64,000 bases of DNA from Nitrospira sp. (GTDB lineage Bacteria; Nitrospirota; Nitrospiria; Nitrospirales; Nitrospiraceae): the NCBI GenBank assembly GCA_022226935.1, contig CP092081.1:4144900-4208899 (forward strand). Reading direction: 5' to 3'. Every line of letters begins with the position of its first letter. Position 1 is the stretch's first letter. Under the pieces are notes generated by a model. It worked only from the letters and a program-made list of their open reading frames with translations, did no database searches and was not told where the DNA came from. Of the stretch, positions 41,748 to 50,587 are shown in pieces. Position numbers and translations under genes: made by a program.

Positions 41748-44222
41748 ATGCGACTCGGCACAATCCGGATGATGGTGGCAGGCGTTCTGGTGATCGGATA
41801 CGTGGCATTCGGGAGCACGCCGGTTCAGTCACAAGACTCATTTCAGCAGGAAACATCCGCATCCATGACCTTCGATATTCCCGCCCAGCCGCTCATCAAT
41901 GCGTTGATAGCCTTCTCCGCGCAGACCGGGATGCAGGTCCTATACGAAGGAGCCATCGCGCAAGACGTGTGGAGCCCGGGTGCGACCGGAACATTGCTCC
42001 CTGCGGAGGCGTTGCACAGCCTTCTGCGAAATACCGGCTTGTCATACCGCACCACCCCCAATGGAACGGTAACGTTGGAGCGCGGGTCCCTGCCTCCCCT
42101 TCCGCCCGCCTCCTCGGTCGCTCCTCCTGAACAACCATTCGCCTCACAGGGCGCCTCAGCGCAGATGCAACCCGGACGAAAGCCCGTCAAGGTTCCTGAA
42201 ATCGTGGTCAAGGACATTCGCGAGCGCGACGACGATGCGGCATCCTACGTCGCGGAAGAAAGCAGCACGGCGACGCGCACGGACACGCCGATGATTCAAG
42301 TGCCGCAATCGGTCGGCGTGGTGACCAGAAGATTGATGGACGATCAAAAAGCGATCCGGGTGGAGCAGGCGCTCCGGAACGTCAGCGGCGTGGCGATCGG
42401 TTATAGCGCGCAAGGGCGAGCCGCCAACGACACGATGTTTTGCCGAGGCTTTCCCTGCGCCTTTTTCAAGAACAATCTGCGCAACGACGATTTTCAACAA
42501 TCGTTCGCGTTCCGCGATATCGCCAACATGCAGCGGCTCGAGGTCCTCAAAGGTCCGGCCTCGGTGCTTTATGGCCGCAGCGAACCGGGCGGCATCATCA
42601 ATATCTTGACCAAACAACCCCTCGCAGATCGCTACGCATCGATCGAGCAAATCGTCGGCAGCTACGACTTCTACCGCACGATGGTGGACGCGACCGGCCC
42701 GCTGGACGAAAAAAAGACCCTGCTCTACCGCATCAATGGCGCCTACGAAAATACCGGAAGTTTTCGGGATTTCGTGCATGGGCAACGCTATTTCATCGCA
42801 CCGGCCTTCGCATGGAAGCCGAGCAGCAACACCACCGTCACGATCGAATCGGAATACATCCGGGATCGGCTGTCGTCCGACGGCGGCTTGCCCGCAATCG
42901 GACGCAACATCGCGCCGATCCCCCGCACTCGCTTTTTGGGAGAGCCGTTCGATTCGACGGGGGTCGAAGAAGCGCGGGTCAGTCTGCGGGTGGCGCATCG
43001 GTTCAACGACAATTGGCAGATCGAGAGCCAATTCCGGGCCGACGAGAGCACGATCATCGGCCACTTTACAAATCCGGGCTCCGTTCAGGCCGATAATCAG
43101 ACCTTGACGCGTCTGCTGTTCGATCAGCTCGCCGATACGTCCAGCTATTACTGGCGGAACGATGTGATCGGGAAAGCGACCACCGGCTCCATCAAGCACA
43201 ATGTGCTGACCGGCGTGGAGATCGGGAGACAATCAGGCTCGTTGGATATCGCCACCGCGCCGTTCGGAACCATCAACATTTACAATCCGATCTATAACCA
43301 AACGCTGGTCCCGTCGCTCACCAAGGCCCGCCTGGTACGCACGTTCGCCAATGCCGTGGGTGTCTATATTCAAGACCAGGTCGAAGTATTCCCGAATTTC
43401 CACGTGCTCGCCGGCGCGCGCGGCGATTATTTCTATCAACACAGCATGTCGGCGAACGGCGACACGAAGGCGGAAAATGTCGGCTTCAGCCCTCGTATCG
43501 GCGTCACGTATCAACCGATTCAGCCGGTGGCGTTCTATGCCAATGTCACGCGGTCGTTTCAACCGACGTTCGGGCCGTTCGCTGCGGTCAACAATTTATA
43601 TATCCCCACCACCGGCACACAGTTCGAGGCGGGCATGAAAGCGGACATCGTGCCGGGACGCCTGACGTCGACGTTGGCGGTGTACCGCATCCTCAAAAAA
43701 AATGTTCTCGCCACGGACCCGAGTAATTTTCTCTTTCAAATTCAGACGGGCGCCCAGCGCAGTCAGGGCATCGAATACGACCTGACGGCGCAGCTCACGC
43801 CCGCCTGGAAAGTGATCGCCACTTATGCGTATACCGATGCCCGCGTGGCCGCCGATACGGTGATCGCGGTGGGCAATCGACTCCCGTTGATCGCACGCCA
43901 TACGGGCAGCTTCTGGACCACGTACGATTTTCAAGGAGGCATGCTCTCAGGATTCGGCGTCGGGGCGGGTCTGTATCTGGTCGGCGAGCGGGCCGGCGAC
44001 ATCAATAACACCTTCGAGCTGCCGGGATATGTGCGGACCGACGCGGCCCTGTACTATCGCAAACAGGATGTCTTTTCGCACACCAATCTCGTGGCGCAGC
44101 TCAACATTCAAAATCTGCTCGACCAGAACTATTATTCCGGCGGCTTCCAAACGCGAGGCGCGTCGGCCTTTGCCGGCGCGCCGCTCACGTTCTACGGGTC
44201 GGTCAAGTTGGAATTCAATTAA
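41748..44222 (+). CDS. TonB-dependent siderophore receptor with STN domain and CRGFPC plug motif, cassette 6
   Basis: An 824-residue receptor. The signal peptide ends near TPVQSQD. STN: MTFDIPAQPLINALIAFSAQTG. TonB-box-like VPEIVVKDIRERDDD. Plug: RNVSGVAIGYSAQG, then DTMFCRGFPCAFFKNNLR, in which the usual RGF is flanked by Cys232 and Cys237, and VLKGPASVLYGRSEPGGIIN. The barrel ends VKLEFN. The ATG at 41748 has GGAGG eight bases upstream. It is very similar to receptor 7 over its whole length. A PepSY gene and an O-methyltransferase follow closely. Confidence 0.9.
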   Translation: MRLGTIRMMVAGVLVIGYVAFGSTPVQSQDSFQQETSASMTFDIPAQPLINALIAFSAQTGMQVLYEGAIAQDVWSPGATGTLLPAEALHSLLRNTGLSYRTTPNGTVTLERGSLPPLPPASSVAPPEQPFASQGASAQMQPGRKPVKVPEIVVKDIRERDDDAASYVAEESSTATRTDTPMIQVPQSVGVVTRRLMDDQKAIRVEQALRNVSGVAIGYSAQGRAANDTMFCRGFPCAFFKNNLRNDDFQQSFAFRDIANMQRLEVLKGPASVLYGRSEPGGIINILTKQPLADRYASIEQIVGSYDFYRTMVDATGPLDEKKTLLYRINGAYENTGSFRDFVHGQRYFIAPAFAWKPSSNTTVTIESEYIRDRLSSDGGLPAIGRNIAPIPRTRFLGEPFDSTGVEEARVSLRVAHRFNDNWQIESQFRADESTIIGHFTNPGSVQADNQTLTRLLFDQLADTSSYYWRNDVIGKATTGSIKHNVLTGVEIGRQSGSLDIATAPFGTINIYNPIYNQTLVPSLTKARLVRTFANAVGVYIQDQVEVFPNFHVLAGARGDYFYQHSMSANGDTKAENVGFSPRIGVTYQPIQPVAFYANVTRSFQPTFGPFAAVNNLYIPTTGTQFEAGMKADIVPGRLTSTLAVYRILKKNVLATDPSNFLFQIQTGAQRSQGIEYDLTAQLTPAWKVIATYAYTDARVAADTVIAVGNRLPLIARHTGSFWTTYDFQGGMLSGFGVGAGLYLVGERAGDINNTFELPGYVRTDAALYYRKQDVFSHTNLVAQLNIQNLLDQNYYSGGFQTRGASAFAGAPLTFYGSVKLEFN

Positions 44223-44237
44223 ACCCGGATATTCATT

Positions 44238-45371
44238 ATGTTGACCCTAGCAGCGCTGAAACGCTGGTACGTCATTCACAAATGGACGAGCCTGATTTGC
44301 ACGGTCTTCTTGCTGCTTCTCTGCGTGACCGGTTTGCCCATTGTCTTTCGAGACGAACTCGCCGTCTGGCTGGGAGACGCAGTCGAACCGCCCGAGCATG
44401 CGGCGGCCCTGCCGGTGAATCTCGAGGAGCTGGTGAAGGATGCGCACGCGCGGCATCCGGCAGGCCACGTGAAATTTCTCACCCTCGACGAGGATCATCC
44501 GGCCTGGTTTGTCTCGTTGGGAGAGACCCTCACGGCGCAAGACAATACGGCCTTGTTTATGTACGACTCCAGAACCGGCGCGTTTCTTCACGATCGGCCT
44601 CTGAATCAAGGCATGCTCAATTTTCTTTTGAAACTGCATGTCGAACTCTTGGCCGGCTTGCCCGGCACGCTCTTTCTCGGAGCTATGGGCCTGCTCTTTG
44701 TCGCCTCCGTGATTTCCGGCGTCGTGGTGTACGGACCCTTTATGCGCAAACTGCCGTTCGGCACCGTCCGGCGGCAAGGGAGCCGGCAGCTCACGTGGTT
44801 GGATCTGCACAATCTGCTGGGAATCGTCACGGTGGTCTGGGTGCTCGTCGTCGGGATCACCGGCGTGATCAATACATTGGAAGTGCCGTTATTGAGCTAT
44901 TGGCAACGCACCGAGTTGGCGGGAATGATCGCGCCCTGGAAAGGCAAACCCGCTCCGTCGGTCATGAAGCCGGTCGACGATGTCGTCGGCGCGGCGCAGG
45001 CGGCGGCGCCCGGTAGGGTCATCCGTTTCGTGGCATTTCCCGGGACGCGCTTCGCCAGCCCCCATCACTATATGGTGTTCATGCGGGGGCAGACACCGCT
45101 GACGGCTCGACTCCTGACGCCGCTGCTCATCGATGCGGAAACGGCGCACGTCACCGATGTACGAACACTGCCGTGGTATTTGACGATGCTGCGGCTCTCG
45201 CAGCCGCTACATTTCGGGGATTACGGCGGGCTGCCCTTGAAAATCGTCTGGGCACTGCTCGACGCGATCACGATCGTGGTGCTGGTCAGCGGCTTGTATC
45301 TGTGGAAAAAGACGCGGCAGGCTCCCGAGGACATCGGGCCCATCGAGGTCGCGGCACAACGGAGCGCATAA
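44238..45371 (+). CDS. PepSY-domain transmembrane protein, putative ferrisiderophore reductase (copy 3)
   Basis: A 377-residue four-helix membrane protein. Conserved histidines: [14 protein letters not shown] in helix 1, LKLHVELLAGLPG in helix 2, LDLHNLLGIVTV in helix 3 and QPLHFGDYGG before helix 4. The PepSY parts are periplasmic. It begins 15 bases after the receptor 6 stop and is probably in its operon. It is close to copy 4 and to the broken copy at 36250. Likely heme-dependent release of iron by reduction (FoxB/PiuB relatives; inference). Confidence 0.85.
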   Translation: MLTLAALKRWYVIHKWTSLICTVFLLLLCVTGLPIVFRDELAVWLGDAVEPPEHAAALPVNLEELVKDAHARHPAGHVKFLTLDEDHPAWFVSLGETLTAQDNTALFMYDSRTGAFLHDRPLNQGMLNFLLKLHVELLAGLPGTLFLGAMGLLFVASVISGVVVYGPFMRKLPFGTVRRQGSRQLTWLDLHNLLGIVTVVWVLVVGITGVINTLEVPLLSYWQRTELAGMIAPWKGKPAPSVMKPVDDVVGAAQAAAPGRVIRFVAFPGTRFASPHHYMVFMRGQTPLTARLLTPLLIDAETAHVTDVRTLPWYLTMLRLSQPLHFGDYGGLPLKIVWALLDAITIVVLVSGLYLWKKTRQAPEDIGPIEVAAQRSA

Positions 45372-46067
45372 ATGCGTGAGTCAATTCCCAATCCGCTTCA
45401 CGATCCGCGTGCCGAAGCCGTCCTTGCGCGCCTGCATGCCCAAGGCGAGCGGGAATTCAAATATCTGCTCGCGCATGGCCTGGTGCATATGCTTCAGCGC
45501 TGGGTCACCCGGCGCACGCCAGACATCCATTGGGATTTTCTCCGGGACAAGCTGATTCCCCTGCACCCCGATAAATGCCGTTTGGCCTATGTGCTCTGTT
45601 GTTCGTTACGGGCGCAGCGGGTGGTGGAATTCGGAACGTCGTTCGGCGTTTCGACGATCTATCTGGCTGCCGCCGTGCGTGACTCGGCGCAGGGCGGGAC
45701 CGACGGCCTGGTCATCGGGACGGAGATCGAACCCACCAAGGCGGCTGCCGCGCGGGCCCATCTCGCCGAGGCCGGCCTGGCTGAGTTCGTGGACGTTCGT
45801 GAAGGCGATGCGCTGGAGACGTTGCAAAATGTCGGCGGCCCGGCGGATTTTTTATTGCTGGACAGTTGGACGCGCTACGCGCGGCCGATCATCGAGATCA
45901 TGGCGCCGCAGCTCCGGCCTGGCGCGATCGTGATGGCCGATAACGTGGGGCAACTGCCCGGCGCCTATCGCGCCTACACCGACTATATCCGCAATCCGGC
46001 GAACGGCTTTCGCTCGACGCTTTGGCCCTATAAAGGAGGCGTGGAAATTTCCGTGCGCCTGCCGTGA
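45372..46067 (+). CDS. SAM-dependent O-methyltransferase-like protein
   Basis: A 231-residue class I methyltransferase. Motif I: VVEFGTSFGVSTIYLAAA; an acidic SAM-binding turn GTEIEPTKAAAARAHL; then EGDALETLQNVGGPADFLLLDSW and LRPGAIVMADNVGQLPGAY. This is the layout of the caffeoyl-CoA/COMT-like O-methyltransferases, whose metal-site aspartates are seen at LLLDSW and ADNVG. Its ATG follows the PepSY stop directly. Substrate unknown; a catecholate or hydroxylated chelator from the receptor's ligand is one idea. Cassette 7 has no counterpart. Confidence 0.8.
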   Translation: MRESIPNPLHDPRAEAVLARLHAQGEREFKYLLAHGLVHMLQRWVTRRTPDIHWDFLRDKLIPLHPDKCRLAYVLCCSLRAQRVVEFGTSFGVSTIYLAAAVRDSAQGGTDGLVIGTEIEPTKAAAARAHLAEAGLAEFVDVREGDALETLQNVGGPADFLLLDSWTRYARPIIEIMAPQLRPGAIVMADNVGQLPGAYRAYTDYIRNPANGFRSTLWPYKGGVEISVRLP

Positions 46068-46286
46068 GAGGTGAAACACGTCCGCATTTTCGTCAGCCAG
46101 GCAAAGGGGACAGATTGAAACGGACGATGTCGTGCAGCCATGTATTGTTCGGCACGCGAGACGGAGCCCGAGCAACAGAAAGAACGTACAGGGCTCAGCG
46201 ATCATGGCCGCACCGGTCGGCTCAGTGCCGGACAGGACTTGCGTGACAGAGAAACCTTCAAGGCAGATTGTTATTTTCCAGAAATC

Positions 46287-46300
46287 GAACATTCCCTTCC
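46287..46300 (+). promoter_or_regulatory. Repeated element GAACATTCCCTTCC ahead of cassette 7
   Basis: This is the best form of the element, in the setting gaaatcgaacattcccttcc, 98 bases before the sigma ATG. The 317-base gap 46068-46384 otherwise holds no gene I can support. Confidence 0.5.
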
Positions 46301-46384
46301 TCTCTTGACGGCTGGTACCTTTCGCATCGGATCACGAGGCGGAAACGGCTCTGTCGCCGTCTGTCTCACCGTCGGAGAGGCTGC

Positions 46385-46900
46385 ATGTTGCCCGTCCAGG
46401 ACTTCGAAGAACTGTTTCATTCCGCGCGCAATGATCTCCGGCGATTTCTTTCGCGGCGGGTCGCGTGCCCCCATACGGTCTCCGACCTGATGCAGGAAGC
46501 GTTTCTGAAATTGATGGGGGCGCCGCCCGCGACGGACATCAGGGATCCGCGCGCCTATCTGTTCAGGATCGCAGCCAATATTGCCATCAATCATGGACGG
46601 AGCAGCCGAGAAACGCTCCTGCCTGCCTGTGCGCCGACCCTCTCCGACGAACGATCGCTGGAAATTGTGGATGAACGGACTCCTGAACGAGTCTTGGACG
46701 GCAACCGGCAACTCCAGCGCGTGATGGAGGCGATCGAATCCCTGCCGCCGCGCTGCAAGGAAGTTTTTGTGCTCTACCGGTTCCATAACCTCAGTCAAGC
46801 CGATATTGCCGAGAAATTGGGCATTTCACCGAGCATGGTCGAAAAACACGTGATTCGCGCGATGCGGAATTGCCGCGACGCCCGAGATCAAGCGACCTGA
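46385..46900 (+). CDS. FecI-type ECF sigma factor, cassette 7
   Basis: A 171-residue ECF sigma factor. Region 2: ARNDLRRFLSRRVACPHTVSDLMQEAFLKLM and DPRAYLFRIAANIAINHGR. Region 4: HNLSQADIAEKLGISPSMVEKHVIRAMRNC. GGAGAGG precedes the ATG at 46385, preferred over a longer in-frame start. The FecR gene begins 11 bases after its stop. Confidence 0.88.
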   Translation: MLPVQDFEELFHSARNDLRRFLSRRVACPHTVSDLMQEAFLKLMGAPPATDIRDPRAYLFRIAANIAINHGRSSRETLLPACAPTLSDERSLEIVDERTPERVLDGNRQLQRVMEAIESLPPRCKEVFVLYRFHNLSQADIAEKLGISPSMVEKHVIRAMRNCRDARDQAT

Positions 46901-46910
46901 GGATCTTGGC

Positions 46911-47948
46911 ATGCCGTGTGTCGAAGAGAGTGCAGGACCTTTCATGGATCGACCGAAAGAGAACGGGCCGGATAGGCCGGACTCCGAAGAGCCCTACGAC
47001 GCCGCGGTCCGCTGGCTGCTGGCGCTCCGGCGGCCCGGCCTGACTCAACGCGATCGAGAGGCGTTTGAGCAGTGGCTGCATGCGGATTCCACGCATGCCC
47101 GCGCCTTCGAACGCTGCCGACTCGATTGGGAGGGGCTGGAACCGCTGTCGGCCGTGTACGGCCCGCAGAGCGACCTGAAGAAGGCGTCGTCGGTTCCTCG
47201 CTTTCGGACAAGATGGGGCTGGGTCCAGGCCATCGGACTCGCCGCCGCATTAGCGGCCGTCGTCACGATGGGGGTGTTCGTGATGAACCGGTTCCGTCCG
47301 ACATTCGACACTACGGCCTCCACGCAGGTGGCCGAACAGACGACCCTCACGATGACGGATGGTTCACGCATCGATCTGAACGGCCGTTCCAAGATCCGCG
47401 TGCAATATTATCGCGGGCGGCGCCTGGCTTATTTGGAGGAAGGTGAAGCGCTGTTCGACGTGGCAAAAGATGCCGACCGGCCGTTCATCGTCGACGTGGG
47501 GATCGGCACCGTTCGCGTCGTGGGCACCGCATTTCAAGTCACACGCCAGCCCGATCGGCTGGCGGTCATGGTATCGCGCGGAGAGGTGAGAGTCGAACAG
47601 ACGGGCGCGCCCGCAAAGGCCGTGTCCCTCGTGGCCGGTCAAGGGGTGTCTGTCACAGCCGCCGGGTTGGAACCGATCCACCCGGTTGCGGCCGACAATA
47701 TCGGGACGTGGAGAAAGCACGTGTTGGTGTTCGATCGCGCTCCGCTTCGGGATGTGGTCACGGCCCTCCAGCGCCAATATCACGGCACGATTCGGATCGA
47801 TGCCGCCGCGGCCGATCTTCCTCTCACGGCGGTCATACAATTTTCCGATATCGACACAACGTTGGCCTCCTTGCCGCGCACGCTTCCCGTCGTTGTCGAT
47901 CATCCACTGCCGACGGAATGGCACATTCGCCGCGCAGTGAAGTCGTAG
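46911..47948 (+). CDS. FecR-family anti-sigma/sensor, cassette 7
   Basis: A FecR of up to 345 residues: YDAAVRWLLALRRPGLTQRDREAFEQW, membrane helix AIGLAAALAAVVTMGVFVM, periplasmic AEQTTLTMTDGSRIDLNGRSKI and LEEGEALFDVAKDADRPFIV, C-terminal DLPLTAVIQFSDIDTTLASL. The ATG at 46944 would shorten it by 11 residues and is equally good. Confidence 0.9.
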   Translation: MPCVEESAGPFMDRPKENGPDRPDSEEPYDAAVRWLLALRRPGLTQRDREAFEQWLHADSTHARAFERCRLDWEGLEPLSAVYGPQSDLKKASSVPRFRTRWGWVQAIGLAAALAAVVTMGVFVMNRFRPTFDTTASTQVAEQTTLTMTDGSRIDLNGRSKIRVQYYRGRRLAYLEEGEALFDVAKDADRPFIVDVGIGTVRVVGTAFQVTRQPDRLAVMVSRGEVRVEQTGAPAKAVSLVAGQGVSVTAAGLEPIHPVAADNIGTWRKHVLVFDRAPLRDVVTALQRQYHGTIRIDAAAADLPLTAVIQFSDIDTTLASLPRTLPVVVDHPLPTEWHIRRAVKS

Positions 47949-48114
47949 GGTCCACCGTCCGCTCATCCGGCTTCTTGCTCCCTTGCGCCGCCGCGCAGAC
48001 TCATGCCGACTCCATTATTTTTTTCTTTCTTCGAAAACGGTGGTGAGGATCTTCCGGGATGGTGTGTCGTAGGAGGTGAGGAAGACACATACTTTCCGCG
48101 AAGGAGGACCATCT

Positions 48115-50583
48115 GTGGCTTATCGATCACTGCCTTTCCTACGACCCCTGCTGGTCGGAATGGGAATCATCGTGTATACGGCGTTGTCAGGGACCATGCT
48201 CTGGTCGTCGCCGGCCGCTGCGCAAGAGCACGATTTCAATATTCCCGCGCAGCCGTTGAGCCAAGCTTTGATCGAATTCGCGACGCAGGCCGGGGTGTCG
48301 GTGAATGCCGACTCGGAATTGCTCACCGGCCGGCAGAATCAGGCGGTCATCGGGCACTATGCCGACGATACGGCGTTGGAGCAATTGCTGAACGGCACCG
48401 GCCTGCAGTCGAGCCAGGTCGGTGTCAACACCTTCACGATTCTGCCGGCGCCCGCGCCGGCCGGTCCTCACAGCCTGGATCCGGCGTCGTCCGGCGCTGC
48501 GGCGGCCGCCATGGCACAGGACCATCCAAAACCGCCGAAACCGGTCACAGTGCCGGAAGTCGTCGTGAAAGATGTCAAAGAGCGCGACGACGACACGCAA
48601 TCGTATGTGGCAGAGGAGGCCAGCACGGCGACCAGGACGGAGACGCCGCTGATCCAAGTGCCGCAATCGGTCGGCGTGGTGACCAGAAAAGTCATGGACG
48701 ATCAAAAGGCCATCCGTGTCGATCAGGCCTTGAGAAACGTGAGCGGGATCGCGTTTTCGGATACGGGCCAGTCCGGGAACGCCGGCGACATCCTTTTTTG
48801 CCGCGGCTTTCCGTGCGACTATTTCAAAAACTACATGCGCAACGGATCAGGGCAGGCGCAGACCTTTCGCGATATCGCCAACATTCAGCGCATCGAGGTG
48901 CTCAAAGGTCCGGCCTCGGTGCTCTATGGACGGAGCGAGCCGGGCGGCATCGTCAATTTGACGACCAAGCAGCCGCTCCCGGATCGGTTTGCGTCCCTGG
49001 AACAGATCATCGGCAGCTATGGACTCTCCCGCACCATGGTGGACGTGACCGGCCCTCTCGATGCGAACAAGACCGTGCTGTTTCGCATCAACGGCGCCTA
49101 CGAAAATGCGGGCAGCTTCCGAGATTTCGTCAACAGCCAGCGGTACTTCGTGGCGCCGGTCGTGACGTGGAATGCGAGCAACAAGACGACGCTGATCGTC
49201 GACGGAGAATATGTGCATGATCACCGCACCCCGGACCTCGGGTTCCCGGCGTTGGGACGAGGACTCGCGCCACTTCCTATCAGCCGGTTTCTCGGTGAGC
49301 CGTTCGACACGCTCAAAACCGAGGAATGGCGAGGCGGCGCGGCGTTGATCCATCAGTTCAACAAAGATTGGCGGATCGAAAGCCGGTTTCGATTCGACAA
49401 GAGTGCCACGTCCGCGTCGCGCACGTATGCCGCCGGCTTGTTTCCGGACAACCGTACATTGGGACGGTTCTACATCGAGCAACTGGCCGAGGTTTCCAGT
49501 TTTTATTGGCGCAACGACGTGATCGGCACGGTGCACACGGGAAGCATCCGGCATGCCCTGTTGGCCGGAGTGGAAGTGGGGCGGCAGTCGACGGACTACA
49601 CCACGGGGCTGGTCCCCTTCAGCTCCATCGATATTTTCAATCCGATCTATGGGCAATCCGGGATGCCGCAAATCGCGCGATCGCCCACCATCGAAAGCTT
49701 TGCCAATTCCGCCGGCGCGTATGTGCAGGATCAAATCTCGATTCTGGATAATCTGCATGTGCTGGTCGGCGCGCGGGGCGACTATTTTTATCAGCACAGC
49801 ACGAGCGGGACTGCCCGCGTCGATACGAAGGCGGAAAATGTCGGCTTCAGCCCGCGCATCGGCGTTACCTATCAGCCCATCAATTCGGTGTCGGTCTATG
49901 CGAACGTCACCCGTTCCTTCATCCCGACCTTCGGCCCCTTCGCGGCGGCATCCAATCTCACCGTGCCGTCGACCGGCACCCAATACGAAGCCGGCGTCAA
50001 GACCGATATCGTGCCGGGACGATTGACGTCGACGGTCGCAGTCTACCGGTTGGTCCGGCGGAATATTTTGACGCAAGATCCGAATGCCCCGTTGGGTATT
50101 TCCGTGCAGACCGGCGAGCAGCGAAGCCACGGGATAGAAATCGATCTGGCGGCGCAATTGACGCCGGCGTGGAAAGTCATCGCGACCTATTCCTATATCG
50201 ATGCGCGGATCAGCGCCGACAATACCTTTGCGGTCGGCAACCGGTTGCCGTTGATTGCCCGCCATACCGGAAGCCTGTGGACGACCTACGACATTCTCGA
50301 AGGCCCGTTGCAGGGACTCGGGGCGGGCATCGGCATGTTCGCCGTGGGAGAGCGGGCGGGCGATTTGGGCAACACCTACGAAATGCCGGGCTATGTCAGG
50401 ATGGACGCCGCCCTGTATTATCGAAAGCAGGACATTTTCCCGCGCATGAACCTGGTCACCCAGCTGAACGTGCAGAATCTCTTGGATAAGGACTATTTCT
50501 ACGGAGGGCCGGGAATCCGCGCCTACAATTACCTCGGGGCTCCGCTCAGTTTCCTGGGTTCGGTCAAGTTGGAATTTTATTAA
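48115..50583 (+). CDS. TonB-dependent siderophore receptor with STN domain and CRGFPC plug motif, cassette 7
   Basis: An 822-residue receptor starting with GTG at 48115, set by AAGGAGG eight bases upstream. An earlier GTG at 48076 is rejected because it overlaps its own ribosome site. The signal peptide ends near SPAAAQ. STN: HDFNIPAQPLSQALIEFATQAG. TonB-box-like VPEVVVKDVKERDDD. The plug has ILFCRGFPCDYFKNYMR with Cys229 and Cys234 around RGF, and VLKGPASVLYGRSEPGGIVN. The barrel ends VKLEFY. It is a near-duplicate of receptor 6; the N-terminal STN domain is less similar, suggesting it answers to its own FecR. Confidence 0.9.
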   Translation: MAYRSLPFLRPLLVGMGIIVYTALSGTMLWSSPAAAQEHDFNIPAQPLSQALIEFATQAGVSVNADSELLTGRQNQAVIGHYADDTALEQLLNGTGLQSSQVGVNTFTILPAPAPAGPHSLDPASSGAAAAAMAQDHPKPPKPVTVPEVVVKDVKERDDDTQSYVAEEASTATRTETPLIQVPQSVGVVTRKVMDDQKAIRVDQALRNVSGIAFSDTGQSGNAGDILFCRGFPCDYFKNYMRNGSGQAQTFRDIANIQRIEVLKGPASVLYGRSEPGGIVNLTTKQPLPDRFASLEQIIGSYGLSRTMVDVTGPLDANKTVLFRINGAYENAGSFRDFVNSQRYFVAPVVTWNASNKTTLIVDGEYVHDHRTPDLGFPALGRGLAPLPISRFLGEPFDTLKTEEWRGGAALIHQFNKDWRIESRFRFDKSATSASRTYAAGLFPDNRTLGRFYIEQLAEVSSFYWRNDVIGTVHTGSIRHALLAGVEVGRQSTDYTTGLVPFSSIDIFNPIYGQSGMPQIARSPTIESFANSAGAYVQDQISILDNLHVLVGARGDYFYQHSTSGTARVDTKAENVGFSPRIGVTYQPINSVSVYANVTRSFIPTFGPFAAASNLTVPSTGTQYEAGVKTDIVPGRLTSTVAVYRLVRRNILTQDPNAPLGISVQTGEQRSHGIEIDLAAQLTPAWKVIATYSYIDARISADNTFAVGNRLPLIARHTGSLWTTYDILEGPLQGLGAGIGMFAVGERAGDLGNTYEMPGYVRMDAALYYRKQDIFPRMNLVTQLNVQNLLDKDYFYGGPGIRAYNYLGAPLSFLGSVKLEFY

Positions 50584-50587
50584 CGTC

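Noticed and set aside
48076-48114. Upstream GTG start for receptor 7
   Set aside because: It overlaps the AGGAGG it would need; the GTG at 48115 has its own well-placed AAGGAGG and a clean signal peptide.
48003-49220. 405-codon plus-strand frame overlapping the start of receptor 7
   Set aside because: Arg/Gly-rich out-of-frame reading of receptor 7; no domain, and the receptor frame has signal, STN and plug.
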